Shown one piece after another: positions 1 through 8,609 of a stretch of DNA of 64,000 nucleotides. The translations under genes and the position numbers were made by a program. The stretch spans positions 992,001-1,056,000 of the forward strand of contig JBMNJO010000001.1 in the NCBI GenBank assembly GCA_050951725.1, written 5' to 3'. Positions within the stretch are counted from its first letter, which is position 1, and the number at the start of each line of letters is the position of its first letter. Below the pieces are notes generated by a model. That model made no database searches and was not told where the DNA came from. It worked only from the letters and a program-made list of their open reading frames with translations. The stretch is from DTU052 sp050951725. Its GTDB lineage: Bacteria; Bacillota; Syntrophomonadia; Syntrophomonadales; DTU052.

Positions 1-604
1 CAACATGGCGGAGTCTGGCGAACCCGGGCAGCATTACATACTTGGCCTCGTTCTTCTTGTACTCCTTGAGAGGCCGGTCTGTCTTCTCACCTTCCTGCAC
101 CAGACTCTGCGAGTGGCACAGGCGGGTGGTAACCCTGAGCATCACCGGGGTATCAAACTGTTCACTAAGATTAAAGGCCTCCCTGGTAAAATCCAAGGCC
201 TCCTGGCTATCTGATGGTTCAATCACCAACATCTTGGCAAACTTGCCATATCCCCGGTTGTCCTGCTCGTTCTGAGAAGAGTGCATCCCCGGGTCATCAG
301 CCGATACCAGTACCAAGCCACCGTTTACCCCGGTATAAGAGAGGGTGTACAGTGGATCGGCGGCTACATTAACCCCCACATGCTTCATGGCCACCAGGGT
401 CCTGGCACCACCCAAGGAGGCCCCAAATGCAACCTCCAATGCCACTTTCTCATTGGGTGACCATTCCGCATAGACCCCTTCAAACTTACTAAAACTATCT
501 ACGATCTCGGTGCTGGGGGTTCCCGGGTAAGCCGTGGCTACGGTAACCCCAGCCTCATATGCGCCCCGCGCAATAGCCTGGTTTCCTATCATCAACCTCT
601 TCAA
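1..604 (-). CDS. iorA: Indolepyruvate:ferredoxin oxidoreductase alpha subunit, N-terminal part (cut by window edge)
   Basis: The minus-strand frame reads as the thiamine-diphosphate subunit IorA, which with IorB oxidatively decarboxylates aryl pyruvates from aromatic amino acids and passes electrons to ferredoxin. The visible N-terminal pyrimidine-binding half contains GNQAIARGAYEAGV, TAYPGTPSTEI, a WSPNEKVALEVA segment and SADDPGMHSSQNEQD, all typical of the family. The C-terminal ThDP domain and the ferredoxin-like cysteine motifs lie beyond the left edge. No ORF begins with ATG at the expected place: a GAGGTG Shine-Dalgarno at 611-616 sits 6 bases before TTG at 604, with ATG at 592 as an alternative. 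About 200 bases separate it from speE upstream. Family assignment is firm; the exact start is not. Confidence 0.9.
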   Translation of the reverse strand, partial: MKRLMIGNQAIARGAYEAGVTVATAYPGTPSTEIVDSFSKFEGVYAEWSPNEKVALEVAFGASLGGARTLVAMKHVGVNVAADPLYTLSYTGVNGGLVLVSADDPGMHSSQNEQDNRGYGKFAKMLVIEPSDSQEALDFTREAFNLSEQFDTPVMLRVTTRLCHSQSLVQEGEKTDRPLKEYKKNEAKYVMLPGFARLRHV

Positions 605-810
605 CAACTTCACCTCTTTCTGGAAGTGCACATTACAAAAATCTCCGCTACTATATCCGAACAGTCTGACCTCCCAAATAATAAAAAATGACCTGAATCG
701 AACGAGGAATTACCACTGTTCCGACCCGGTCATGATTGGGTTCCCGGTAAGGTCACCCACTCCTTATACATTAGGTCATCCTACCGTCCTACCGCAACAC
801 CGGGAGTTAT

Positions 811-1641
811 TCAATCATCAAGAATACTCTGCACAAAAGGCGGCATAATGAATGCGGCCCGGTGTACTTCTTCAGAATAATATTTTAACCCATCGAGCCG
901 GGGTTTGTCACCCCTGCCTGTGCGGGGATTAATACCCTTCGTCCCGATAGCAAATGCCCAAAAGCCGCTTACATAGGTCGGCACCACGGCCAGATAAATA
1001 TTGCTGACCGGAAAAGTACCCTTCATATTGCCCCATACCGTTTTAAAGTAGGCTTCAAAAAAGGTCGGTGATTCAGCATGAGCCACCATGATCCCGTCGT
1101 CGTTCAGGATTTCACGGCAGTTCTGATAGAACTCGGTACCGTACAGCTCAACTGCCGGTCCGGTAGGATCAGATGAATCCACCAGTATCACATCATAACG
1201 CTCCCGGGCTCCTTTGACAAATGCCACCCCATCGCCAAAAAGGATATGGGCCCGCGGATCCTCAAAAGCGCTGGCAATGGTGGGGAGAAACTCCTTACAG
1301 ACCTCAACCACTCGTTTATCGATCTCCACCATATCCACCCTCTGCACCTCCGGATGTCTCAGGACCTCGCGCAGGGTCCCGCCGTCTCCTCCCCCGATTA
1401 TCAGCACCTGCCGGGGATGGGGGTGGGCATTCAGGGCGACATGGGATATCATCTCGTGGTAGATGAACTCGTCCAGCTCCGTCGTTTGCACCGCCCCGTC
1501 AAGGACCAGGGCTTTGCCGAATTCCACGGTGTCTATCACCTGCAGTTCCTGGAAGGGGGTCTTCTCCTGCCACAGGGTTTCTTTGATCCTCCAGTGGACC
1601 CGGTAACCATCCGTATGAATTTCTTCAAACCAAACAGCCAT
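811..1641 (-). CDS. speE: Spermidine synthase (polyamine aminopropyltransferase)
   Basis: About 276 residues. It transfers the aminopropyl group of decarboxylated S-adenosylmethionine to putrescine in the cytoplasm. The decarboxy-SAM binding motif GGGDGGTLREVL follows an N-terminal beta-barrel segment (FGKALVLDGAVQTTELDEFIYHE). The catalytic region contains VDSSDPTGPAVELYGTEFY, with the DSSDP acidic motif of the family. A longer frame reaches 1698, but AGGAGG lies 6 bases before the ATG at 1641 and the protein then starts MAVWFEEI, as spermidine synthases do. It overlaps the upstream small gene by 17 bases, suggesting translational coupling with the helicase gene set. No speD is visible in the window. 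Confidence 0.95.
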   Translation of the reverse strand: MAVWFEEIHTDGYRVHWRIKETLWQEKTPFQELQVIDTVEFGKALVLDGAVQTTELDEFIYHEMISHVALNAHPHPRQVLIIGGGDGGTLREVLRHPEVQRVDMVEIDKRVVEVCKEFLPTIASAFEDPRAHILFGDGVAFVKGARERYDVILVDSSDPTGPAVELYGTEFYQNCREILNDDGIMVAHAESPTFFEAYFKTVWGNMKGTFPVSNIYLAVVPTYVSGFWAFAIGTKGINPRTGRGDKPRLDGLKYYSEEVHRAAFIMPPFVQSILDD

Positions 1642-1987
1642 CTTCATCCTCCTGCTCATCATCCAGAATCCGGTTTCTTTCCCGGATGAGTTCTCCAATG
1701 ACTTCAGTCACCTGTTCCATACTCTCCGGTTGTTTTAGGTTAGCGCCGATAAGAGTAGCCTTAACAATCTCTTCTATTTCATGCGTTTCGGGATTCCCGT
1801 GACGCTCCACGAACTGCTCTAACAGTCGAAGAAACCCCAGGTCTTTCTGCACCACCACCAGGTCGATTATATCCAGGAGACAACGGGCCTCCTCCGGTTT
1901 CAGTCTTCCCCTGATATGCATGGTGCCTATTAAACGGGCGAGTTCCGTATACCATTTTCCGGCCTGGTTCTTAAGGTCTATTATCAT
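1625..1987 (-). CDS. Conserved-looking hypothetical protein, helical, DUF1844-like size
   Basis: About 120 residues, not recognised. It is predominantly helical and charged, starting MIIDLKNQAGKWYTELARL and ending in an acidic tail (DDEQEDEDG). Helices around LKPEEARCLLDIIDLVV resemble small all-alpha proteins, but no motif is decisive. A GTG at 1993 gives two more residues; ATG at 1987 is preferred because it directly follows the stop of the helicase gene (1990-1992), implying coupled translation. Its end overlaps speE. The position inside a tight helicase-small protein-speE run says it is a real gene, not what it does. Confidence 0.7.
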   Translation of the reverse strand: MIIDLKNQAGKWYTELARLIGTMHIRGRLKPEEARCLLDIIDLVVVQKDLGFLRLLEQFVERHGNPETHEIEEIVKATLIGANLKQPESMEQVTEVIGELIRERNRILDDEQEDEDGCLV

Positions 1988-1989
1988 GA

Positions 1990-3333
1990 TCACACCAACT
2001 GTGCATCCCGCATAATCTGCCGGGTTTTATCAAAATGGATCATGATGTCAATCCCGCTCTTTCCATCACGGTTCTTGTCAACAATCAGGCGGTAGTTGAC
2101 ATCGCGGAATTTGCGAAGCTTCTCGTTCTGTTCAATCTCCTCATTGGACACCGGAACCATCTTCAGCATCAGATCGCACTCATTCTTCATCCGGCGGGCC
2201 CCCTGCAGGGTCCCATCCTCATTCAGCTGTACCAGACACATCACTGCTATCCCCAGGTTCTGAGCCAGCATTTTCTGGGTCTTCACAACCTGCTCCAGGA
2301 TCTGCCATTCGGCATAGTTGGCGGATATCTTCTCCATGCGTCCGACATAGTCCAGGATCAGCATCTTGATATCATACTGGGCCTTGAACTTGCGGGCAAT
2401 AGAGACGATCTTTTCCGGGGTCAGGTTCGGGCAGGGGTAGGAATAAAATCCGCTGCTGCTGAGGTGTGAGTATCCCTGCAGCACCCTGGAGAACTCCCCG
2501 GAGGTAAGATCACCGGAACGGAGTTTCTCATGCTCTACCTGGGAGAGGATTGAACCCCAGCGAAGGGCGATCTGTACCCGGCTCATCTCAGTGTTAAGGT
2601 ACAGCAGATTCGTTTTATGCTCTATGGTCACTGATTTAGCAGTATGGAGGGCAAAAGCCGTCTTGCCGTGCCCGGTCTGGGCACCCAGGATGATCAAATC
2701 ACCAGGCTTGTACCCTAGGGTAACATTATTCAGGGAGTCAAACCCCGTGGGCAGGCCATCCAGAGGCAGAACCCCCTTATTGATTTCATTGATTTCCTTG
2801 AAACGCAGGTAGCGGCGTTCAACCTCTTCATAGCCCAGGTTGGCCAACTGTGCGGGAGTATCCACATGGTCGTCATTCTCCAGAGCGGTCAAGTTGGTCA
2901 GTTCTTCCTCGGCCCCCATCAGCAGTTCTTCCACCGACTCCTGGTTTTCGCGGATCTTCTGGTGATAACGACGCAGAAAGGATTCAAACTTGCGGAGCTT
3001 GGCGCGGTCTTTAACCCGCCCCAGCCAGTAGGTTATGTTCTCTCCCTCAATGAAGTGTTCCGCTATGTAGGCCAGTTCCGAAATATCCTGTTGGTTCCGG
3101 AACAGGTTAAGCTTCTGTGATTCCTTTAATAGCTCGGCAAAAGTAGGTTTGACATCACGTTTATAAAGCTGGCATATCAGGGAAAACACCATTCGGTGGA
3201 GGGGATGATAAAAATCCTCTTCCTTTATCGAGTCATAAGCCTCGATGCGGGCTTCTTCTGAATTCAGCATCCCTGACAAGACCCGGCGCTCGCTTTCCAG
3301 ATCTACCAGGATTTCCTCTTGTACCTTTTGCAT
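1990..3333 (-). CDS. DnaB-like replicative helicase paralogue
   Basis: About 447 residues, the size of bacterial DnaB. The N-terminal all-helical DnaB domain (ESERRVLSGMLNSEEARIEAYDSI) is followed by a linker and a RecA-fold helicase domain. Walker A is GAQTGHGKTA, the preceding strand is GDLIILG, and Walker B is MLILDYVGRM where main DnaB proteins have LIVIDYLQLM. The C terminus ends RDAQLV without the usual extended tail. Frame starts at 3345 (GTG) or 3333 (ATG); the ATG has AAAGGTG at a suitable distance. The upstream neighbour is a DnaD-like protein, so the pair resembles a helicase plus loader/primosome accessory cassette. It may be a second DnaB rather than the main replicative one, which is normally next to rplI. 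Confidence 0.85.
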   Translation of the reverse strand: MQKVQEEILVDLESERRVLSGMLNSEEARIEAYDSIKEEDFYHPLHRMVFSLICQLYKRDVKPTFAELLKESQKLNLFRNQQDISELAYIAEHFIEGENITYWLGRVKDRAKLRKFESFLRRYHQKIRENQESVEELLMGAEEELTNLTALENDDHVDTPAQLANLGYEEVERRYLRFKEINEINKGVLPLDGLPTGFDSLNNVTLGYKPGDLIILGAQTGHGKTAFALHTAKSVTIEHKTNLLYLNTEMSRVQIALRWGSILSQVEHEKLRSGDLTSGEFSRVLQGYSHLSSSGFYSYPCPNLTPEKIVSIARKFKAQYDIKMLILDYVGRMEKISANYAEWQILEQVVKTQKMLAQNLGIAVMCLVQLNEDGTLQGARRMKNECDLMLKMVPVSNEEIEQNEKLRKFRDVNYRLIVDKNRDGKSGIDIMIHFDKTRQIMRDAQLV

Positions 3334-3436
3334 GGTGCCAGGCACCTTTCATAACTTGAATTTCATTTACTTAAGCTTGATTCCCCTGGAAAAACCGCAA
3401 CTTGGTTGATTCGGATTTAAAATGGGAGATCAGCCT

Positions 3437-4573
3437 TCATTTACTCGCGGCTGTGCCTTCCCGGTTAAGGCCCGGGGGGATATATATCTCCCTCTCTTCA
3501 ACCGATTTCCTGGAAAGCTTCAGTGATTTATCCTTGGCCTTACGCCGGGACTGGTGTTCCAGCATCTCAGCATCAACATCGCTCAGGGAACGTATATTCT
3601 TCTCCCTCCAGTTGTTCAGGATTCCGTCTATGTAATCAAGCCCTCCGTTCTTGGTTCGGTTGCACATGATCTCTCCGGCCCGTTTAATCAGCTCGGAAGA
3701 AAATCCCCAGTCGTATCTCCATTTGTAATAAACCTTCTTACGGGCCTCCGCGTTCATGTCCAGACCAGTAAAGTGTCCAAACTCAATTACTTCAGGATCA
3801 AAGGCATACGCTTGCGGGGGTTTATCATCAACAAAGGTACGGAAGTAGGTCTCCATAGCTTCCAGGTTGTTGATGGAGCACTCTTTCAGACCTGAGGCAA
3901 TCTTGGTAATCTCACGGGGGTGATTAATACTGCGTTCAAAACAGAGCTCCAACATACACAGAATGAATTCGGTTTTAAAACCGAGCTCGTCCATCCATTT
4001 GCGCAGTTCGTTACCCATTTTGATGGAGATAAGATTGCCGGTCTTCTTGGAAATAAAGTCTGCCACCAACCGGAAGTCTTTGCTGCCCGCCATTGAAACA
4101 TCGGGTAACAGGGTCTTGCGCTTCTCCTGCTGCAACTCCATTTCCAACTCCTCGATCCGCTTCTCCTGAGCCTTGATCAAGGCCTCATCACTGTGATAGG
4201 TGTCCTTGGCGGCATCGGGATGATCCCGCAATAAAATCTCGCAGAGCCGCTTGTACAATGGCTCCAGATGAATCTTACGGGCCGCAAATTCAACCTTCGA
4301 AGACCCCTCCAGTCCTATCAGGCCCGCTTTTTCCCATTTCCCCAGTTTCCTGGACAGGCGGTTCTTGGACACCACAGGGCAAGCCTGCATAACCTGTCCC
4401 ACTTCTACTCCCGAATTAGTCAATGGTTTGGACTTAAAATATGCGTAAAGAATACCGCCAAATATACCCAGGTCTTCGGCATCCAGGTCCAACTCGGCTG
4501 CGTATGTATAAAGCATGGCAGGGATTTGCACGTGGCCCCAACGCATAATTTCCAGGCTTGGTTCAAATTGCAT
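3437..4573 (-). CDS. DnaD/replication-initiator-like protein
   Basis: About 378 residues. The N-terminal 90 residues resemble the winged-helix domain of DnaD/primosome proteins (FEPSLEIMRWGHVQIPAMLYTYAAELDLDAEDLGIFGGI). A charged coiled coil follows (EKRIEELEMELQQEKRK), then a DnaD/DnaB_2-type helical domain and a C-terminal segment with GLDYIDGILNNWREKNIRS, which is the YxxxIxxxW-like signature of DnaD domains. Such proteins help load the helicase at origins or restart sites, which fits the helicase encoded immediately downstream. A longer frame begins at 4648, but GGGAGG before the ATG at 4573 and the family-like N terminus favour the shorter protein. Confidence 0.8.
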   Translation of the reverse strand: MQFEPSLEIMRWGHVQIPAMLYTYAAELDLDAEDLGIFGGILYAYFKSKPLTNSGVEVGQVMQACPVVSKNRLSRKLGKWEKAGLIGLEGSSKVEFAARKIHLEPLYKRLCEILLRDHPDAAKDTYHSDEALIKAQEKRIEELEMELQQEKRKTLLPDVSMAGSKDFRLVADFISKKTGNLISIKMGNELRKWMDELGFKTEFILCMLELCFERSINHPREITKIASGLKECSINNLEAMETYFRTFVDDKPPQAYAFDPEVIEFGHFTGLDMNAEARKKVYYKWRYDWGFSSELIKRAGEIMCNRTKNGGLDYIDGILNNWREKNIRSLSDVDAEMLEHQSRRKAKDKSLKLSRKSVEEREIYIPPGLNREGTAASK

Positions 4574-4782
4574 ATATGGTATGCCTCCCAAACGAAGTAT
4601 GAAGATTATACCACAGGCGGTAGTGCCCAACAACGATAACCAAAGCATGTTAATATCGTTTAACGCCCGTTTGGTTTCGCATTCGTTAGATCAAACATGG
4701 TCTTTCAGGATTGCGCAGAGGATACATTGATGTCAGTTTTGTTGGTTGCAGTGTTTGGAATCTCCTGTAGGGGCGGGACGAT

Positions 4783-4820
4783 AAAAAAGGAGTAAACACA
4801 CCGCCGGGTGTATCAACTCC
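4783..4820 (-). terminator. Intrinsic terminator
   Basis: GGAGT/ACTCC extended by an imperfect ATACACC/GGTGTGT stem around a CGGC loop, followed on the minus strand by six T (positions 4788-4783). It ends the candidate RNA upstream of the DnaD-like gene. Confidence 0.7.
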
Positions 4821-5044
4821 CATTAACTGTCAACGGGACACCGTTATCGACTACTCCCCCTTCACCCATCACGACCCGTTTTTGACTCTCCTGCGAAAAC
4901 TTCAACTTAAGAGCCGGTTGACGCGGCATGACAGCAACACCCGGCGAAGTCAAACGACGAAAGGGGGGGGCGAGCCCCATGGATAGGGCCAAAGGCTACT
5001 GAACCCTGGATGCGAATTGGCCCGGTCCATTTGTCGTGAGACAA
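4783..5044 (-). ncRNA. Candidate structured RNA with intrinsic terminator (unassigned)
   Basis: A gene-free region of about 500 bases holds six stem-loops in a row. On the minus strand they are: 5-bp TTGTC/GACAA at 5031-5044; a 5+7-bp stem with a 2x2 internal loop at 4979-5030; GGGG-CUCG-CCCC at 4967-4978; a bulged GCCG/CGGC stem at 4913-4945; AACGG/CCGTT at 4832-4845; and a terminator at 4783-4820. The first three abut without a spare base. The only T-run follows the last stem on the minus strand, which sets the direction. I found no SRP, RNase P, tmRNA or riboswitch core in it. It could also be the terminus of a decayed mobile element. The promoter was not identified; TATATT-like sequence lies at about 5080. 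Confidence 0.45.
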
Positions 5045-5143
5045 GCAGTTGGTGTTGCCCATGCGATGTCTGGCGACGAATAATATAATCTAAATTATGG
5101 CTTTCCGCAGGATAAATTTTTTATTTGATAAATCCTGGCTGAT

Positions 5144-6745
5144 TTACCCGATTGCCAGGACTTTTTTAGCCTCGTTCAAGTTCTTAATAAACTCTTCATA
5201 CCTTCCGGCATCCCGGTTGGCCTGGAAGTGCCGGTTCAATTCAAGACGGAACTGCAGGTAAGCTTCTTCCGCCTCAAGTGCCTGGCTCTTAGCAAGAACC
5301 TCCGGTTCGGGTTCCGAGGGCTGAGCTACAGGGCGTTCATGTGGTGCACTAGAAAGGTCAATCTCATCCAGCCAATCAGGAATACTCACCGGTACCCCAA
5401 TTTCTTTGGTAATTAGCTGCGCCAAATCAACCTGAGACTGTCCCTCGCCGTGGACCAGTATTACCCGCTGCGGCAGAACCGCGAAATGCTTCAACCAGGA
5501 AATGATTCCGGCTTGATCCGCATGGGCCGAATAACCGTCAATCTGGAATATATCAGCTTTGACCGCCACCTGTTCCCCATGTATTCTAACCAGCTTTTCA
5601 CCATCCAATAGGCGTCTCCCCAGGGTGCCCTCAGCCTGATACCCGACAAACAGGATGGTAGAATCGGGCCGCCACAGGTTGTGCTTGAGGTGGTGCTTGA
5701 TCCTACCTGCATCACACATGCCACTGGCCGAGATTATAATATTTCCGGTAGCTGATTGGTTTAGACCGACAGAATCCTCACGGGTCCGGGAATATCTTAG
5801 ATTGGGTAACAGGAAGGGGTCCGCACCTTCCATTAATAACTGCCGGGTTTCGTTATCGTAGAACTCTGCACTGCGCTTGAATATCTCGGTGGCAGCAATC
5901 GCCAAGGGACTATCGATATATATCTTCTGTGATTCCGGCAGCTTGCCCTGTTTGTGAAGCAGGTTGAGATCATAGATTAAGTCCTGGGTTCTTTCCACTG
6001 CAAAAGCCGGAATTATCAGGTTGCCGCCTTTTCTCCGGGTGAATTCAATGGCTTCCAGCAATCGGTCCATGCGGGTGGTGTTGGCCTGATGCAGCCGGTT
6101 CCCGTAAGTTGACTCCAGGATTACATAGTCGGCGTTCTCTATAAAGGTAGGATCTTTTATGATCCGCTGCCTGCTGTTACCCAGGTCTCCGCTGAAAACC
6201 AGCTTGGTCCTTTTGCCGGATTCGGTAACCCAGATTTCAACGATGGCTGAACCCAGTATGTGCCCTGCATCTCGCAGGCGGATCTCCACCTCTGATGCCG
6301 GTTTGAAAATCTCGTCATAACCATACGGCCGGAATTGCTCCATACACTTCTGGGCATCTTCAACGGTATAGACTGGTGTGAGCAACGGTTTACCAGCGCG
6401 GGTCAGTTTGCGGTTCTTCCTCTCCACCTCACATTCCTGAATATAGGCTGAATCAGGCAGAAGAATAGAGGCCAGATCCGCAGTGGCAAAGGTGCAGTAA
6501 ATCGGACCTTTAAAGCCCTGTCTGCATAACTTGGGAACCAAACCGGAATGATCAATATGGGCGTGGGTTAGTACCAGAAAATCCAGGCTGGCTGGTTCCA
6601 AACGAAACGGCTGATAGTTACGTTCTTTGACGGAAGACTTGCCCTGGAACAGTCCACAGTCTATTGCGAATCGTACAGTGTCGGTTTCGACGATAAAAAA
6701 TGAACCGGTAACGGTTCGAGCTGCGCCATGAAATGATATCTTCAT
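5144..6745 (-). CDS. Beta-CASP metallo-beta-lactamase-fold RNA hydrolase (YsdA/CPSF-like)
   Basis: About 533 residues. The metallo-beta-lactamase motif HAHIDHSG (motif 2) is complete, with RDAGHILGSA (motif 3) and VFSGDLGN (motif 4) following. The beta-CASP insert carries ESTYGNR, AFAVERTQDL and IIISASGMCDAGRIKHHL, and the last histidine motifs are DGYSAHADQ and VHGE. This combination is that of CPSF-73-like mRNA-processing nucleases of bacteria. After about residue 470 there is an extra acidic then coiled tail (SEPEPEVLAKSQALEAEEAYLQ) not needed for the fold. GGGGAGG precedes the ATG at 6745; the longer frame to 6793 has no ribosome site. The gene follows a small helical protein (6809) by about 60 bases. 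Confidence 0.9.
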   Translation of the reverse strand: MKISFHGAARTVTGSFFIVETDTVRFAIDCGLFQGKSSVKERNYQPFRLEPASLDFLVLTHAHIDHSGLVPKLCRQGFKGPIYCTFATADLASILLPDSAYIQECEVERKNRKLTRAGKPLLTPVYTVEDAQKCMEQFRPYGYDEIFKPASEVEIRLRDAGHILGSAIVEIWVTESGKRTKLVFSGDLGNSRQRIIKDPTFIENADYVILESTYGNRLHQANTTRMDRLLEAIEFTRRKGGNLIIPAFAVERTQDLIYDLNLLHKQGKLPESQKIYIDSPLAIAATEIFKRSAEFYDNETRQLLMEGADPFLLPNLRYSRTREDSVGLNQSATGNIIISASGMCDAGRIKHHLKHNLWRPDSTILFVGYQAEGTLGRRLLDGEKLVRIHGEQVAVKADIFQIDGYSAHADQAGIISWLKHFAVLPQRVILVHGEGQSQVDLAQLITKEIGVPVSIPDWLDEIDLSSAPHERPVAQPSEPEPEVLAKSQALEAEEAYLQFRLELNRHFQANRDAGRYEEFIKNLNEAKKVLAIG

Positions 6746-6808
6746 ATTGTCCTCCCCAAACAACCTATCCTGCAGCAAATCCTCTGCTTCCATTATAACA
6801 GTGCTGGA

Positions 6809-7282
6809 TCAAACTGCAACGAATCGCTTCTTGTCCCCTTTCCTGGTTAATGCTTCCAAGCTGTCAATCATCTCGTCCAGTTCCTGAAGCATCAGGTCTT
6901 TCCGCCCGTTCTGTGCCGCTTCGGTCAGGTTCTCGAAACCGATACGGCCCCAATCCCTGATGATATCCTCCAGGTTGCTTTCCAGTGCCTCATCGTATTT
7001 GAATCTGGTCTTTTCCAATAGATTGTAATACATATACTTTAGCTGGCTGATCTTCTGCAGTATATCCTCAGTCTGTATCTCTTCACGTTCACACATTCTG
7101 GCGGCCTGCAGCAGACCGTTATACAGGAGGGGATTGCTTAGGACCTGCGAGGAGAGTTCGGCACGGTACTGCTTCTGAGCGATGAATCTCAGGTAATCGA
7201 GCAGGTCTCGTTTACCTTCCGGTCGGAGCAGGTGAAAACACTTAAGCAGCATGATATCCTGGTTGGTTAGATCGGGTAACAA
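6809..7282 (-). CDS. Hypothetical helical protein
   Basis: 157 residues, not recognised. It begins with TTG at 7282 after AGGGGGAA. Composition is that of an all-helical soluble protein: LKCFHLLRPEGKRDLLDYLRFI near the N terminus, then ILQKISQLKYMYYNLLEKTRFKYDEALE and a C-terminal helix LQELDEMIDSLEALTRKGDKKR. No signal peptide, membrane segment or cysteine motif is present. It lies upstream of the beta-CASP nuclease on the same strand, so co-transcription is likely. Confidence 0.7.
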   Translation of the reverse strand: MLPDLTNQDIMLLKCFHLLRPEGKRDLLDYLRFIAQKQYRAELSSQVLSNPLLYNGLLQAARMCEREEIQTEDILQKISQLKYMYYNLLEKTRFKYDEALESNLEDIIRDWGRIGFENLTEAAQNGRKDLMLQELDEMIDSLEALTRKGDKKRFVAV

Positions 7283-7436
7283 GCGAATTCCCCCTTGACA
7301 GTGTTATCCTTTTATCAAGAAGGATTCGCGTTTCCCTCTCCTTATCCTCTATTCAATAATCTCCTTCTTGCCGGTATTTAGCAGGGTTTTCGAGCTTTTT
7401 CACACCTGCTGGCAGGAGGTGACAATCCCGGATAAA

Positions 7437-8609
7437 TCACACATGATGACGAGCGACAAAGGCCCCTATCCGTTCCAGAGCCTTTTCAATATGATCGACA
7501 CTGGACGCGTAGCAGCAGCGAATGAAACCCTCTCCCGACCTGCCAAAAGCGTTGCCGGGAACTACGGCCACCTTCTCCTCATTCAAGAGTTTTTCTGAAA
7601 ATTCGATACTGCTCATTCCCGTTACAGATATTGACGGAAAAACATAAAAGGCACCCCGGGGTTCAAAACTGGGTAGTCCAATTTCCTGGAGTCCTTTCAG
7701 TATCAGGCGGCGCCGGTAGTCGTAGTCCTCAACCATCCTTCTCATCTCAGCCTCTCCATGCCTTAAGGCCTCCAGAGCCGCCATCTGACCCATTATGGGA
7801 GCACAGAGCATGGTGTACTGGTGCATCTTGTTCATAGCCGCAATAATGTCCCGGTTACCACAGGCATACCCGATACGCCAACCGGTCATGGCAAAGGCCT
7901 TGGAGAAGCCGTTGAGGGCTATTGTCCGGTCCCTCATACCAGGCAGAGTGGCCATAGAAACGTGTTTCCCCTCGTAAGTAAGCTCACCGTAGATCTCATC
8001 GGAGATAACAATCAGATCGTTTTTAATCACCAGGTCCACCAGGGCCATCAGGTCATCGCGGCCCATAATACCTCCAGTGGGGTTATTGGGATAGGTCAGG
8101 ATCAGCACCTTGGACCGGGGGGTGATCTTCTTCTCCAGTTCTTCACAGGTCAGGCGGAACTCATGTTCCGCTGTAGTATCCAGTACAACCGGGGTTCCAC
8201 CAGCTATGACCGTACAGGGAACATAGGAAACATATGAGGGTTCAGGGATCAGAACCTCATCACCCGGGTTGAGCAGCACCCGGAGTGCCAGATCGGTGGC
8301 TTCACTAACCCCCACTGTAACCAGGATTTCGCGTTCCGGATCATAGGTCAGGTTCTGCCACCGGTGCTGGTATTTGGCGATCTCCTCCCGCAGTTCGATC
8401 AGGCCCTGGTTGGCGGTGTACATGGTATAGCCTCTCTCCAGGGAGTAGAAACAGGCTTCCCTTATGTGCCAGGGGGTTACAAAATCCGGTTCTCCCACTC
8501 CCAGTGAGATTACCCCCTCCATGTGTGAAGCCAGGTCAAAGAACCTGCGGATTCCCGACAGGGGAAGATTTTTTATAGCATCTGTCAAGTAGCGGTTACC
8601 ATCAATCAT
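7437..8609 (-). CDS. PLP-dependent class I/II aminotransferase
   Basis: 390 residues. The fold-type I signature is complete: SLGVGEPDFVTPWHIREA near the start, YPNNPTGG with the PLP-contacting asparagine, ISDEIYGELTY, and the Schiff-base lysine in NGFSKAFAMTGWRIGYA. The substrate-carboxylate arginine lies near the end (FIRCCYAS). The family includes alanine, aspartate and aromatic aminotransferases, and the sequence alone does not choose among them. The start codon overlaps the stop of the lrp gene by 4 bases (ATGA), so the two are translationally coupled and share the T-box leader upstream. That leader implies control by charging of one tRNA, with Gly or Ala as candidates. Confidence 0.93.
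   Translation of the reverse strand: MIDGNRYLTDAIKNLPLSGIRRFFDLASHMEGVISLGVGEPDFVTPWHIREACFYSLERGYTMYTANQGLIELREEIAKYQHRWQNLTYDPEREILVTVGVSEATDLALRVLLNPGDEVLIPEPSYVSYVPCTVIAGGTPVVLDTTAEHEFRLTCEELEKKITPRSKVLILTYPNNPTGGIMGRDDLMALVDLVIKNDLIVISDEIYGELTYEGKHVSMATLPGMRDRTIALNGFSKAFAMTGWRIGYACGNRDIIAAMNKMHQYTMLCAPIMGQMAALEALRHGEAEMRRMVEDYDYRRRLILKGLQEIGLPSFEPRGAFYVFPSISVTGMSSIEFSEKLLNEEKVAVVPGNAFGRSGEGFIRCCYASSVDHIEKALERIGAFVARHHV

Noticed and set aside
4820..4870. Resemblance of GGGGGAGTAG and GTTGACA to a yybP-ykoY manganese riboswitch
   Set aside because: The two conserved loops are not placed as in the aptamer, and no transporter gene follows.
4783..5044. SRP RNA, RNase P RNA or tmRNA
   Set aside because: None of the hallmark sequences (GGAAGGAAGCAGCC-like SRP loop, P4 core, tRNA-like T-arm) is present.
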